DNA from: DASTGO01 sp035719045
GTDB lineage: Bacteria > Actinomycetota > Actinomycetes > Actinomycetales > Kineosporiaceae
Length of the DNA: 17,026 bases
Assembly (NCBI GenBank): GCA_035719045.1
Contig: DASTGO010000049.1
Location: 1-17,026 of the forward strand
Direction: 5' to 3'
Position numbers and translations under genes: made by a program. Below are positions 1 to 7,284 of this stretch, in pieces. A model generated the notes under the pieces. The model did no database searches and had not been told where the DNA came from. It was given only the letters and a program-made list of their open reading frames with translations. Positions within the stretch are counted from its first letter, which is position 1. Every line of letters starts with the position of its first letter.

Positions 1-71
1 GCCTGCCCGGCCGTCCTGGCCCGCGACTGCTCGGGGTCCCGGCCCGGTTCGGACCGGTCCTGTTCGGACAT
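1..71 (-). CDS. N-terminus of a divergent gene, product unknown (partial)
   Basis: On the minus strand an ATG at 71 opens a frame that runs off the left edge of the window, beginning MSEQDRSEPGRDPEQSRART. Only about 23 residues are visible. They are polar and rich in Asp, Glu and Arg, which looks like a disordered N-terminal tail, so the product cannot be identified. Support for the start comes from a TACAGT hexamer on the same strand that ends six bases before the ATG, the arrangement expected of a leaderless actinobacterial transcript. The gene would be transcribed away from the glutaredoxin-like gene, sharing a short intergenic region with it. It could still be a chance open frame in GC-rich DNA, because the visible part is so short. 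Confidence 0.45.
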   Translation of the reverse strand, partial: MSEQDRSEPGRDPEQSRARTAGQ

Positions 72-77
72 GTCGCC

Positions 78-83
78 ACTGTA
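78..83 (-). promoter_or_regulatory. -10 element of the divergent minus-strand gene
   Basis: The minus strand reads TACAGT here, matching TANNNT. With the last T at -7 the transcription start falls on the A of the ATG at 71, so the message would be leaderless. No convincing -35 hexamer is visible upstream. Confidence 0.45.
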
Positions 84-124
84 TCGGCGACGACCCGCCC
101 GCTCCGGCCGTTGCCCACCGTGGT

Positions 125-130
125 TACCCT
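125..130 (+). promoter_or_regulatory. -10 element of the glutaredoxin-like gene
   Basis: The plus strand reads TACCCT, matching TANNNT, seven bases before the ATG at 138. Transcription would start within a base of the start codon, so the mRNA is predicted to be leaderless. This argues for ATG 138 over an in-frame TTG at 111, which lies upstream of the element. There is no clear -35 box. Confidence 0.45.
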
Positions 131-137
131 GACCGGC

Positions 138-422
138 ATGCCGCCCGCCGACCCGTCGCCCGCGCCCCGGATCACCGTGATCGGCAAGCCCGGCTGCCAC
201 CTGTGCGACGTGGCCAAGGAGGTCGTCGAGCGGGTGGCTGCGGACACCGGGGTGGGCTGGCAGGAGCTGTCCATCCTGGACGACCCGGGGCTGGCCGAGC
301 AGTACTGGGAGATGATCCCGGTGATCCTGGTCGATGGTGAGCAACATGACTTCTACCGGGTTGACGAGGACCGGCTGAGGGCTGCGCTGAAGGGACGGCG
401 GCACTGGCTGCGGCGCCGCTGA
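138..422 (+). CDS. Glutaredoxin-like (DUF836-type) thiol-redox protein
   Basis: This is a 94-residue thioredoxin-fold protein. It has a short beta strand (ITVIGKPG), then a CHLC active site (Cys20 and Cys23) typical of the DUF836/glutaredoxin-like family, and a Pro in the IPVILVDG segment at the cis-Pro position of the fold. The C-terminus is basic (WLRRR). Family members are small cytosolic dithiol proteins; their exact partner is usually unknown. A homologue sits just upstream of the hemA cluster in other actinobacteria (Rv0508 before hemA in Mycobacterium tuberculosis, from memory), which suggests a loose link to redox control or heme synthesis. ATG 138 is preferred to TTG 111 because a TANNNT hexamer ends seven bases before it and the homology begins just after it. 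Confidence 0.8.
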   Translation: MPPADPSPAPRITVIGKPGCHLCDVAKEVVERVAADTGVGWQELSILDDPGLAEQYWEMIPVILVDGEQHDFYRVDEDRLRAALKGRRHWLRRR

Positions 423-673
423 CCGTGTGCCGGCGAACCGGGCGAACCGGAGGGATCCGGGACGGAGGGTGAGGCGTTCCGGCCGTCCAGGGGTGTGGCT
501 GACCTGCGCGGACGTACCCCGCAGGGTGTCCGGGCCGCAGCGGGGGCCGGTGGCCGACCGGTCGCGGACGGGCGTCCGGGGGAGGTGCGGGATCACCCGC
601 CCGGATGGTTGGTGAGGGGGCCGTTCGGGTGAACCTTGGCGGTCCCAGCATCTGGAAGGCTGAGCCGTCAACT
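423..673. other. Intergenic region upstream of the rex promoter
   Basis: About 250 bp separate the glutaredoxin-like stop codon from the rex promoter. I see no convincing gene in it. A 62-codon frame at 427-615 is Arg-, Gly- and Pro-rich and looks like out-of-frame GC-rich DNA. There is no clear terminator for the upstream gene, so some readthrough into rex is possible. Confidence 0.6.
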
Positions 674-691
674 TTGTGCACACGTTCACAA
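674..691 (+). promoter_or_regulatory. Rex operator (ROP)
   Basis: The sequence TTGTGCACACGTTCACAA is an imperfect palindrome. Its inner 16 bases (675-690) match the Streptomyces Rex operator TGTGAACGCGTTCACA at 14 positions by direct comparison. Known Rex proteins bind such sites when NADH/NAD+ is low and release when NADH rises, for example when respiration is limited. The position over the rex promoter implies negative autoregulation together with control of hemA, hemC and hemD. Confidence 0.82.
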
Positions 692-702
692 GTGCCTACG
701 CT
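674..702 (+). promoter_or_regulatory. Promoter of the rex-hemACD operon
   Basis: TTGTGC at 674-679 serves as -35 and TACGCT at 697-702 as -10, separated by exactly 17 bases. Transcription would start near 709, giving a leader of about 32 bases with a GAAGGAGAAGG ribosome binding site at 723-733 before the GTG at 741. Unlike several neighbours, this transcript is not leaderless. The Rex operator overlaps the -35 box and the spacer, so Rex binding should block RNA polymerase. Confidence 0.7.
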
Positions 703-740
703 GGACGGGTCCTCCCTGCCCCGAAGGAGAAGGCACCCAC

Positions 741-1493
741 GTGTCCACGCAGCGCCCGGCCCCTCTGGTCCGCCCGGCGCGACCCCTCCGGCAGGGCATT
801 CCGGACGCGACCGTGGCCCGGCTCCCGGTGTACCTGCGGGCACTGACCTCCCTGGCCGAGCACGGCGTCGAGACGGTCTCCTCGGAGGAACTGGCCGCGG
901 CGGCCGGCGTCGGCTCGGCCAAGCTGCGCAAGGACCTGTCCCACCTGGGGTCGTACGGAACCCGCGGCGTGGGCTACGAGGTGGACTACCTCGTCTACCA
1001 GATCTCCCGGGAACTGGGCCTGACCCAGGACTGGAGGGTGGCCATCGTCGGCGTCGGCAACCTCGGTCACGCCCTGGCCAACTATGGCGGGTTCGTCTCC
1101 CGGGGCTTCACCATCGCGGCTCTGCTCGACGCCGACCCGGCGATCGTCGGGGAGACCGTCGGCGGGCTGCCGGTCCGCCCGGTGGCCGAACTGGAGGCGG
1201 TGGTCGAGGCCGAGGACATCCACATCGGGGTCGTCGCCACCCCGGCCTCCGCCGCGCAGGAGGTCTGCGACCGGCTGGTCGGCGCCGGGGTGACCAGCGT
1301 GCTGAACTTCGCCCCGGTGGTCTTGGTCGTCCCGGACCCGGTCATGGTCCGCAAGGTGGACCTGTCCACCGAACTGCAGATCCTCGCCTTCCACGAGCAG
1401 CGGCGGATGGCCACCCGGCTGGCTCTCGACGTGTCCTCGCCCGCGGTGGAGTCCGCGGTCTCCGGTAGCGGCGCGGCGGAGGTGGCCCGATGA
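741..1493 (+). CDS. rex: Redox-sensing transcriptional repressor Rex
   Basis: This 250-residue protein has the Rex layout. An N-terminal winged-helix DNA-binding domain (about residues 15-80) contains the signature VGSAKLRKDLSHLG followed by SYGTRGVGY. A Rossmann domain follows, with the dinucleotide loop VGVGNLGHAL near residue 100, and a C-terminal helix (LQILAFHEQ) swaps between subunits. Rex senses cytosolic NADH/NAD+ and represses respiratory and related genes. The start is GTG 741: it has a good Shine-Dalgarno sequence, and a longer in-frame start at 636 would place the promoter and operator inside the gene. Its stop overlaps the hemA start by ATGA, and a rex-hemACD operon is known in Streptomyces. 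The last 20 or so residues are Ser- and Ala-rich and not conserved. Confidence 0.95.
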   Translation: MSTQRPAPLVRPARPLRQGIPDATVARLPVYLRALTSLAEHGVETVSSEELAAAAGVGSAKLRKDLSHLGSYGTRGVGYEVDYLVYQISRELGLTQDWRVAIVGVGNLGHALANYGGFVSRGFTIAALLDADPAIVGETVGGLPVRPVAELEAVVEAEDIHIGVVATPASAAQEVCDRLVGAGVTSVLNFAPVVLVVPDPVMVRKVDLSTELQILAFHEQRRMATRLALDVSSPAVESAVSGSGAAEVAR

Positions 1494-2881
1494 GCGTGCT
1501 GGTGGTCGGGCTGTCCTACCGGACGGCCCCGATCGGGGTGCTGGAGCGGGCCGCCCTGGACGCGGCCGCCTGCCGCAGCCTGGAGTCCGGTCTCTGTCTG
1601 GGCGAGCACGTCGCCGAGGCGGTGGTGCTGTCCACCTGCAACCGGTTGGAGATCTACGCCGACGTCAGCAAGTTCCATGCCGGGGTGGCCGAGGTCAGCC
1701 AGGGGCTCGCCGACGCCACCGGGGTGGGGCTGAGTGAGCTGACCGACCACCTGTACGTGCACTACGAGGGGGCCGCGGTCGCCCACCTGTTCAGCGTGGC
1801 CTGCGGGCTGGACTCGATGGCGGTGGGTGAGCAGCAGATCCTCGGCCAGGTCCGCCGGGCGCTCAAGGAGGGCTCCGACGGCGGGTCGGTGGGCCGGGCG
1901 CTGTCCCAGTTGCTGCAGCAGGCGCTGCGGGTCGGCAAGCGGGCGCACAGCGAAACCGAACTGGACCGGGCCGGGCACTCCCTGGTCGAGGCCGGGCTGG
2001 CCGTGGCGACCGGGGTGATCGGTCCGCTGCCGCAGGCACATGCCCTCGTGGTCGGCGCCGGGGCGATGAGCGGGCTGGCCGTGGCCACCCTGGCCCGGGC
2101 CGGGGTCGGCATCCTCACGGTCGTCAACCGGACCCCGCAGCGGGCCCGCCGGCTGGCCGAGTCCGCCGGTGGCCGGGCCCGCGACCTCACCGAGCTGCCG
2201 GAGGCCCTGGCCGAGGCCGACCTGGTGATCTCCTGCACGGGTGCCGTCGGGCATGTGATCACCGCCCCCGCCGCGGCCACGGCCATGGCCGCGCGGTCCG
2301 GCCGCCCGCAGGTGTACGTCGACCTCGCGCTGCCCCGGGACGTCGACCCGGCGGTCTGCGCCGTGGACGGCGTCGTCGTCGCCGACCTGGAACACCTCGG
2401 CCGGCAGCTGGCCACCGAGTCCGTGGCGGCCCAGCTCGACGAGGTCCGGGACCTGGTCGCCGAGGAGGTCGACGGCTACCTGGCCGCCCAGCGGGCGGAG
2501 GCCGTCGCCCCGACGGTGGTCGCGCTGCGGGCGCTGGCCGGGTCGGTGGTCGAGGTGGAGCTGGCCCGGCTGTCCAGTCGGCTGGGGGACGTGGACGAGC
2601 GGGTGCGTGCGGAGGTCCGCCAGGCCGTGCACCGGGTCGTCGAGAAGCTGCTGCACACGCCGACCGTGCGGGTGAAGGAGCTTGCGGGGGAGCCGGGGGG
2701 CTCGTCGTACGCCGAGGCGCTGCGGGAACTGTTCGGGCTGGACCCCGAGCGGATCGCCGCGGTATCGCGTACACCGTCCCAACCGGTGCCGAACGGTGAC
2801 CCGAGGGCCGTGGGAGCACAGCCCGCGCCGCCGTCCGACCGCGCCGGACTCGTCACGGGGGCCAGAGGAGGCCAGGCATGA
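1490..2881 (+). CDS. hemA: Glutamyl-tRNA reductase
   Basis: HemA reduces glutamyl-tRNA(Glu) with NADPH to glutamate-1-semialdehyde, the first committed step of C5-pathway heme synthesis. The 463-residue protein begins MSVLVVGLSYRTAPI. It contains the catalytic motif LSTCNRLEIYA with nucleophilic Cys50, the conserved stretch GLDSMAVGEQQILGQV, an NADPH-binding glycine loop VVGAGAMSGLA near residue 190, and the C-terminal dimerisation helices. It is somewhat longer than the E. coli enzyme because of an unconserved Pro-rich tail of about 40 residues. ATG 1490 overlaps the rex stop (ATGA) and has GGAGGT six bases upstream, so translation is probably coupled. Transcription from the Rex-controlled promoter would adjust heme entry to redox state. 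Confidence 0.96.
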   Translation: MSVLVVGLSYRTAPIGVLERAALDAAACRSLESGLCLGEHVAEAVVLSTCNRLEIYADVSKFHAGVAEVSQGLADATGVGLSELTDHLYVHYEGAAVAHLFSVACGLDSMAVGEQQILGQVRRALKEGSDGGSVGRALSQLLQQALRVGKRAHSETELDRAGHSLVEAGLAVATGVIGPLPQAHALVVGAGAMSGLAVATLARAGVGILTVVNRTPQRARRLAESAGGRARDLTELPEALAEADLVISCTGAVGHVITAPAAATAMAARSGRPQVYVDLALPRDVDPAVCAVDGVVVADLEHLGRQLATESVAAQLDEVRDLVAEEVDGYLAAQRAEAVAPTVVALRALAGSVVEVELARLSSRLGDVDERVRAEVRQAVHRVVEKLLHTPTVRVKELAGEPGGSSYAEALRELFGLDPERIAAVSRTPSQPVPNGDPRAVGAQPAPPSDRAGLVTGARGGQA

Positions 2882-3969
2882 CCACGACCAGTGCGACAAC
2901 CCCCGTTCCCGGGACCGCCGCCACCCTGCGGCTGGGCACCAGGCGCAGTGCGCTGGCGACCGCCCAGTCCGGGATGGTGGCCGCCCAGATCGAGGCCGCC
3001 TCCGTGCTGGCCGGCCGCCCGGTGCGGGTCGAGCTGGTCGAGGTGACCACGCACGGCGACGTCTCCGGTGCCCCGCTGTCCAGCTTCGGCGGGGTCGGGG
3101 TGTTCGTCTCCGCCCTGCGCGACGCCCTGCTGGAGGGCCGGGTCGACCTGGCGGTGCACTCGCTGAAGGACCTGCCCACGGCGCCGTGCCCGGGGCTCAC
3201 CCTGGCGGCCGTCCCGCTGCGGGAGGACCCGCGCGACGCGCTGGTCAGTGCCGAGGGCCTGAGCCTGGAGGAGCTGCCCGCCGGGGCCAGGATCGGCACC
3301 GGCTCCCCGCGCCGTGCCGCCCAGCTGCGGGCCGCCCTGCCCGGGGTGAAGATCGTCGACATCCGCGGCAACGTCGACACCCGGCTGCGGCTGGTCCATG
3401 ACGGCGAGCTGGATGCCGTGGTCCTCGCGGTGTCCGGACTGCGCAGGCTCGGCCGCGACGCTGAGATCACCCAGATTCTGCAGCCGACGGTGATGCTGCC
3501 CGCTCCCGGCCAGGGTGCCCTGGGCATCGAGTGCCGGGACGGGGACGCCGCCGTGCTGGCGGCTCTGGCCCCGCTGGACCATCCCGCCACCCGGGCCGCG
3601 GTGGTCGCCGAGCGCGCGCTGCTGGCCACGCTGGAGGCCGGGTGCGCCGCCCCGCTCGGAGCCCTGGCCCAGGTGACGACCGCCCCGGACGCCACCGGGG
3701 AGCTGCTCGGCCTGCAGGCCGTGGTCGCCGACACCGACGGGGTCGTCGTGCTCCGCCGGGCCGGCACCGCCCCGGTCGGCCGGGCCGAGGAGCTGGGCCG
3801 GCGGCTGGCCGGTGAGCTGCTCGAGGACGGGGCGGCCCGCCTGGTCGCCGAGGCCTCGACCGGTTCCGACGGTCCCGCTCACCCGGCCCCCGAACTGCCG
3901 GTTCCGGACCAACCAGCCGCCGGGGACCGCGGCCGGATCAGTACCCCTGCAGGAGAAGGTGACCTGTGA
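2878..3969 (+). CDS. hemC: Porphobilinogen deaminase (hydroxymethylbilane synthase)
   Basis: HemC joins four porphobilinogen units into hydroxymethylbilane in the cytosol. Over its 363 residues it shows LRLGTRRSALATAQS at the N-terminus, the active-site segment VDLAVHSLKDLP (Asp98 matching the catalytic Asp84 of E. coli), the Arg-rich loop IGTGSPRRAAQL, DIRGNVDTRL, LPAPGQGALGIECR, and LEAGCAAPLGA, where Cys256 carries the dipyrromethane cofactor. The start overlaps the hemA stop by ATGA and has GAGGAGG six bases upstream. The last 35 or so residues are Pro-rich and appear dispensable. It lies between hemA and hemD, the usual actinobacterial order. Confidence 0.96.
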   Translation: MTTTSATTPVPGTAATLRLGTRRSALATAQSGMVAAQIEAASVLAGRPVRVELVEVTTHGDVSGAPLSSFGGVGVFVSALRDALLEGRVDLAVHSLKDLPTAPCPGLTLAAVPLREDPRDALVSAEGLSLEELPAGARIGTGSPRRAAQLRAALPGVKIVDIRGNVDTRLRLVHDGELDAVVLAVSGLRRLGRDAEITQILQPTVMLPAPGQGALGIECRDGDAAVLAALAPLDHPATRAAVVAERALLATLEAGCAAPLGALAQVTTAPDATGELLGLQAVVADTDGVVVLRRAGTAPVGRAEELGRRLAGELLEDGAARLVAEASTGSDGPAHPAPELPVPDQPAAGDRGRISTPAGEGDL

Positions 3970-5582
3970 GCTCCACCCGCACCCGCCAGGCGATGGCCGG
4001 TCTGGTCTCGTTCGTCGGTGCCGGCCCCGGTGACGAGGGCCTGCTCACCGTGCGCGGCGCCCAGCGCCTGGCCGACGCCGACGTCGTCATCCTCGACCAG
4101 CTCGACCGCAAGGAGCTGCTCGCCCAGCACGCCCCGGCCGACGTGGAGGTCCTCGACGCGGGCTTCGGCGACGACGGGCAGCCGATGACCCGGGCCGCCC
4201 GCGCCAAGCTCGTGGTCCGGGCCGTCAAGCGCGGCGGCCGGGTGGTCCGGCTGATGGACGGCGACCCGTCCACCTTCACCGGGCTGACCGAGGAGCTGAC
4301 CGCCCTGCGCAAGGAGGGGATCGGCTTCGAGATCGTCCCCGGGGTGAGTGCGGCCACCGCGGTCCCGGCCTATGCCGGCGTTCCGCTGACCCCGGCCGGG
4401 GTGACCTCGTTGCACGTGCTGCACCCGCACGACAGTGAGATCGACTGGTCCCGCCACGCGGCCGCGGACAGCACCGTGGTGGTGCTCGGCCCGGTCGACG
4501 ACATCGTCACCTCCACCGCGCGGCTGCTGGCCGCCGGTCGCGATCCGGGCACGCCGGTCGCGGTGACCGCCAACGGCACCACGGTCAACCAGCGCACCGT
4601 CTCCTGCACTCTCGGTGACGTGGCCACCGCCGTCCCGGCCGCCCGGCTGGACCGGACGGTGCTCGCGGTGGTGGGTCCCGGCGCCGGACAGCGGGACGTG
4701 GCCTCGTGGTTCGAGACCAAGGCACTGTTCGGCTGGCGGGTGCTGGTCCCGCGGACCAAGCAGCAGGCCGGCTCGATGGTCGCCCGGCTCGCCGAGCACG
4801 GTGCGGTCGCCCAGGTCGTGCCCACGATCTCGGTGGAGCCGCCGCGCACCCCGCACCAGATGGAGAAGGCCGTCAAGGGCCTGGTCACCGGCCGGTACGA
4901 GTGGATCGGCTTCACCTCGGTGAACGCCGTGCGGGCGATCCGGGAGAAGTTCGAGGAGTTCGGGCTGGATGCCCGCGCCTTCGCCGGGCTGAAGGTCGCG
5001 GCGGTCGGCGGTGTCACGGCGGCGGCCCTGCGGCACTGGGGGATCGAGCCCGATCTGGTCCCGACCGGGGAGCACGAGCAGTCCGCGAGCGGGCTGCTGG
5101 AGGTCTGGCCGCCCTTCGACGACGTCCTCGACCCGATCAACCGGGTCTTCCTGCCCCGGGCCGACATCGCCACGGACACCCTGGTCGCGGGCCTGCAGAA
5201 GATGGGCTGGGAGGTCGACGACGTGACCGCGTACCGGACGGTCCGCGCCGCGCCGCCACCCGCGGAGGTCCGGGAGGCGATCAAGACCGGCCAGTTCGAC
5301 GCGGTCGTCTTCACCTCCAGTTCGACGGTGCGCAACCTGGTCGGGATCGCCGGCAAGCCGCATGCCACCACGGTGGTCGCGTGCATCGGCCCGCAGACGG
5401 CGAAGACCGCCGAGGAACACGGCCTGCGGGTGGACGTGCTCGCCCCCGAACCCAGCGCGGACGCCCTGGTCGCGGCGCTGGCGGAGTACGGTGCGGGGCT
5501 GCGGCTGTCCGCGGTCGAGGCCGGGGAGACCCCACTGCGGCCCAGCCAGCGCCGGGGCGCGACTCGCAGGACCGCCAAGTGA
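3966..5582 (+). CDS. hemD: Fused uroporphyrinogen-III C-methyltransferase-like / uroporphyrinogen-III synthase
   Basis: This 538-residue fusion has an N-terminal tetrapyrrole-methylase-type domain (about residues 10-245, starting FVGAGPGDEGLLTVRGAQRL, with VPGVSAATAVPAYAGVPLT) and a C-terminal HemD domain (about 255-505, starting WRVLVPRTKQQAGSM). HemD closes hydroxymethylbilane to uroporphyrinogen III. The methylase domain would divert this to precorrin-2 for siroheme or cobalamin if active. Its loop reads RLMDGDPSTF where active enzymes usually have a GGDP-type loop, and the usual YDRLV-like and TGH motifs are not recognisable, so activity is uncertain. Similar divergent fusions occur in other actinobacteria. 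The GTG start overlaps the hemC stop (GTGA), with AGGAGAAGG upstream. The C-terminus is basic and probably disordered. Confidence 0.93.
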   Translation: MSSTRTRQAMAGLVSFVGAGPGDEGLLTVRGAQRLADADVVILDQLDRKELLAQHAPADVEVLDAGFGDDGQPMTRAARAKLVVRAVKRGGRVVRLMDGDPSTFTGLTEELTALRKEGIGFEIVPGVSAATAVPAYAGVPLTPAGVTSLHVLHPHDSEIDWSRHAAADSTVVVLGPVDDIVTSTARLLAAGRDPGTPVAVTANGTTVNQRTVSCTLGDVATAVPAARLDRTVLAVVGPGAGQRDVASWFETKALFGWRVLVPRTKQQAGSMVARLAEHGAVAQVVPTISVEPPRTPHQMEKAVKGLVTGRYEWIGFTSVNAVRAIREKFEEFGLDARAFAGLKVAAVGGVTAAALRHWGIEPDLVPTGEHEQSASGLLEVWPPFDDVLDPINRVFLPRADIATDTLVAGLQKMGWEVDDVTAYRTVRAAPPPAEVREAIKTGQFDAVVFTSSSTVRNLVGIAGKPHATTVVACIGPQTAKTAEEHGLRVDVLAPEPSADALVAALAEYGAGLRLSAVEAGETPLRPSQRRGATRRTAK

Positions 5583-5604
5583 CCCCCCGTCGCCGCGCGT
5601 CCGC

Positions 5605-5610
5605 TATGGT
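5605..5610 (+). promoter_or_regulatory. -10 element of hemB
   Basis: TATGGT matches TANNNT and ends seven bases before the GTG at 5618, within the 35-bp gap after hemD. It predicts a leaderless hemB transcript independent of the Rex-controlled promoter. The in-frame ATG at 5606 lies inside this element and is therefore less likely to be the start. No clear -35 box is seen. Confidence 0.5.
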
Positions 5611-5617
5611 CGCACCC

Positions 5618-6580
5618 GTGATCCGGCCCCGCCGGCTGCGTGCCACCCCGGCGATCCGCCGGTTGGTCGCCGAGACCCGGCTGCACCCGGCAGAGCTGAT
5701 CCTGCCGATGTTCGTCAAGGAGGGCGCGACCGGGCCGATCCCGGTGCCCTCGATGCCCGGGGTCGTCCAGCACACCCGGGAGACCCTCAAGGGGGCGGCG
5801 GAGGACGCCGCCAAGGCCGGGGTCGGCGGGATCATGCTGTTCGGCGTGCCCGTCCACAAGGACCCCGAGGGCAGCGGCGCCACCGACCCGGACGGCATCC
5901 TGAACGCCGCCGTGCGCGATGTGCGGGCCGAGGTCGGTGACGAGCTGGTGGTCATGGCGGACCTGTGCCTGGACGAGTTCACCGACCACGGCCACTGCGG
6001 CCTGCTCGGCCCGGACGGCGGCGTGGACAACGACGCCACCCTGGTCCGGTACGCCCAGATGGCCATCGCGCTGGCCGAGGCCGGGGCGCATATGGTCGGT
6101 CCGAGCGGGATGATGGACGGCCAGGTCGCGGCGATCCGGGAGGCCCTGGACGGGGTGGGCCGCAACGACGTCGCCATCCTCGCCTACGCCGCCAAGTACG
6201 CCTCGGCGTTCTACGGGCCGTTCCGGGACGCCGTCGAGTCCACCCTGCAGGGCGACCGGCGGACCTACCAGCAGGACCCGGCGAACGTGCGCGAGGCCCT
6301 GCGCGAGATCGACCTGGACGTGGCCGAGGGCGCCGACGTGGTCATGGTCAAGCCCGCCCTGGGCTACCTCGACGTGGTCGCCGCGGCCGCCGCCCGGTCC
6401 ACGGTCCCGGTGGCCGCCTACCAGGTCTCCGGCGAGTACTCCATGGTCGAGGCGGCCGCCGCCCGTGGCTGGCTGGACCGGGAGCGGACCATCCTGGAGA
6501 CGCTGACCTCGATCCGCCGGGCCGGCGCCCAGATCATCCTGACCTACTGGGCCGCCGAGGTCGCCGCCCTGATCGACTGA
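5618..6580 (+). CDS. hemB: Delta-aminolevulinic acid dehydratase (porphobilinogen synthase)
   Basis: HemB condenses two 5-aminolevulinate molecules into porphobilinogen. The 320-residue product starts IRPRRLRATPAIRRLVAET, as usual for the family, and carries LPMFVKEG, the metal-site segment DLCLDEFTDHGHCG, and the two Schiff-base lysines Lys193 (AYAAKYASAFYGPFRDA) and Lys245 (VMVKPALGYLD). These nearly coincide in number with the E. coli active-site lysines. The single Cys in DLCLDEF rather than a Cys-rich triad suggests the Mg-dependent rather than the fully zinc-dependent type. GTG 5618 is chosen because a TANNNT promoter hexamer ends seven bases upstream; ATG 5606 would add four residues. 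A hairpin 28 bases past the stop probably ends the operon. Confidence 0.95.
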   Translation: MIRPRRLRATPAIRRLVAETRLHPAELILPMFVKEGATGPIPVPSMPGVVQHTRETLKGAAEDAAKAGVGGIMLFGVPVHKDPEGSGATDPDGILNAAVRDVRAEVGDELVVMADLCLDEFTDHGHCGLLGPDGGVDNDATLVRYAQMAIALAEAGAHMVGPSGMMDGQVAAIREALDGVGRNDVAILAYAAKYASAFYGPFRDAVESTLQGDRRTYQQDPANVREALREIDLDVAEGADVVMVKPALGYLDVVAAAAARSTVPVAAYQVSGEYSMVEAAAARGWLDRERTILETLTSIRRAGAQIILTYWAAEVAALID

Positions 6581-6608
6581 CGGCCACCTGATCGACCGAC
6601 CTCCACGG

Positions 6609-6638
6609 GCCGGGTCCGCCGCCGACGGTGGGCCCGGC
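6609..6638 (+). terminator. Hairpin terminator downstream of hemB
   Basis: GCCGGGTCC (6609-6617) pairs with GGGCCCGGC (6630-6638), forming a nine-base-pair stem with one G-U pair and a 12-base loop. It lies 28 bases after the hemB stop and before the separately promoted marR gene. There is no U tract, which is common for actinobacterial terminators. Confidence 0.5.
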
Positions 6639-6720
6639 TGTCGCACGAGCGGTACCGCCCGGCGATCCCGCTGCCCCGGCAGCTACCGGCTGCTCCGGCC
6701 ACAGGCCGAAGGACCGGAGA

Positions 6721-6738
6721 CCGCAGCGCCTTCTGCGG
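6721..6738 (+). promoter_or_regulatory. Perfect dyad in the marR promoter, candidate operator
   Basis: CCGCAG (6721-6726) and CTGCGG (6733-6738) are exact inverted repeats around a six-base centre. The dyad ends two bases before the TAGGAT -10 hexamer, so a bound protein would occlude the promoter. MarR-family regulators often repress themselves through such 16-20 bp dyads. The assignment rests on position only. Confidence 0.4.
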
Positions 6739-6740
6739 AC

Positions 6741-6746
6741 TAGGAT
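6741..6746 (+). promoter_or_regulatory. -10 element of the MarR-family gene
   Basis: TAGGAT matches the stronger TANNAT form and ends eight bases before the GTG at 6755. No Shine-Dalgarno sequence is visible between them, so a leaderless or near-leaderless transcript is predicted. Confidence 0.55.
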
Positions 6747-6754
6747 CATGAACC

Positions 6755-7219
6755 GTGGGGGACGACGCAGTGCGATGGCTCGATGACCACGAGCAGCAGG
6801 TCTGGCGTGCCTACCTGGACGTGATGCGGCTGCTCATGGACCTGCTGCAGCGTCAGGCGGCCGAGGGCAGCGGAATGTCGCTCGGCGAGTACGAGGTGCT
6901 CGTCCAGCTGTCCGAGGCTCCCGACCGTCAGCTGCGGATGTCCCAGCTCGCCGACCGGATCGTGCACTCGCGCAGCCGGCTGACCCATACCGTCGGCCGG
7001 ATGGAGCGCCGGGGGCTGGTCCGCCGGGAGCCCTGCGAGGACGACGGCCGAGGAGTCCTGTGCGCGCTGACCGACGAGGGGTTCGCCGTCCTGGTCGAGG
7101 CGGCTCCCGGCCACGTCGAGGCGGTCCGCAGCGCGCTGTTCGACCTGCTCGACCCGCAGGACGTGGACGCGCTCGGGGTGGCCATGGAGAAGGTCCGGGC
7201 CAGGCTGCGGCCGGAGTGA
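6755..7219 (+). CDS. MarR-family winged-helix transcriptional regulator
   Basis: This 154-residue protein has the MarR architecture: an N-terminal dimerisation helix (residues 1-40), a winged-helix core with MSQLADRIVHSRSRLTHTVGRMERRGLVRRE (written here in part; recognition helix near SRSRLTHTVGRM), the wing segment CEDDGRGVLCALTDEG, and a C-terminal dimerisation helix ending RARLRPE. Members bind palindromic DNA as dimers and often release on a small ligand, a phenolic compound or oxidation. The ligand is unknown here. It is alone on its transcript between hemB and hemL, with a dyad just upstream of its -10 that suggests autoregulation. Whether it controls hemL is inference from position. 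There is no Cys cluster of the OhrR peroxide-sensing type. Confidence 0.88.
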   Translation: MGDDAVRWLDDHEQQVWRAYLDVMRLLMDLLQRQAAEGSGMSLGEYEVLVQLSEAPDRQLRMSQLADRIVHSRSRLTHTVGRMERRGLVRREPCEDDGRGVLCALTDEGFAVLVEAAPGHVEAVRSALFDLLDPQDVDALGVAMEKVRARLRPE

Positions 7220-7284
7220 TCCCGCCCGCCCGCCGGATCGGCTCCGGTCCGGACCCGGCGCAGCGGGCCCAGGCACGCTTGCGA

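Noticed and set aside
111..137. TTG start nine codons upstream for the glutaredoxin-like gene
   Set aside because: A TANNNT hexamer lies between the TTG and ATG 138, and family similarity starts after the ATG.
636..740. N-terminal extension of rex to an upstream in-frame start at 636
   Set aside because: It would place the promoter, the Rex operator and the Shine-Dalgarno sequence inside the gene, and the extra residues do not resemble Rex.
1082..2899. Long minus-strand open frame of 605 codons opposite rex, hemA and hemC
   Set aside because: It is a shadow of the true genes in GC-rich DNA: composition is dominated by Gly, Arg, Pro, Gln and His, with no domain motifs, and it lies opposite clearly conserved hem genes.
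4370..6646. Minus-strand open frame of 758 codons opposite hemD and hemB
   Set aside because: It has low-complexity composition and no recognisable motif, and both genes on the other strand are certain.
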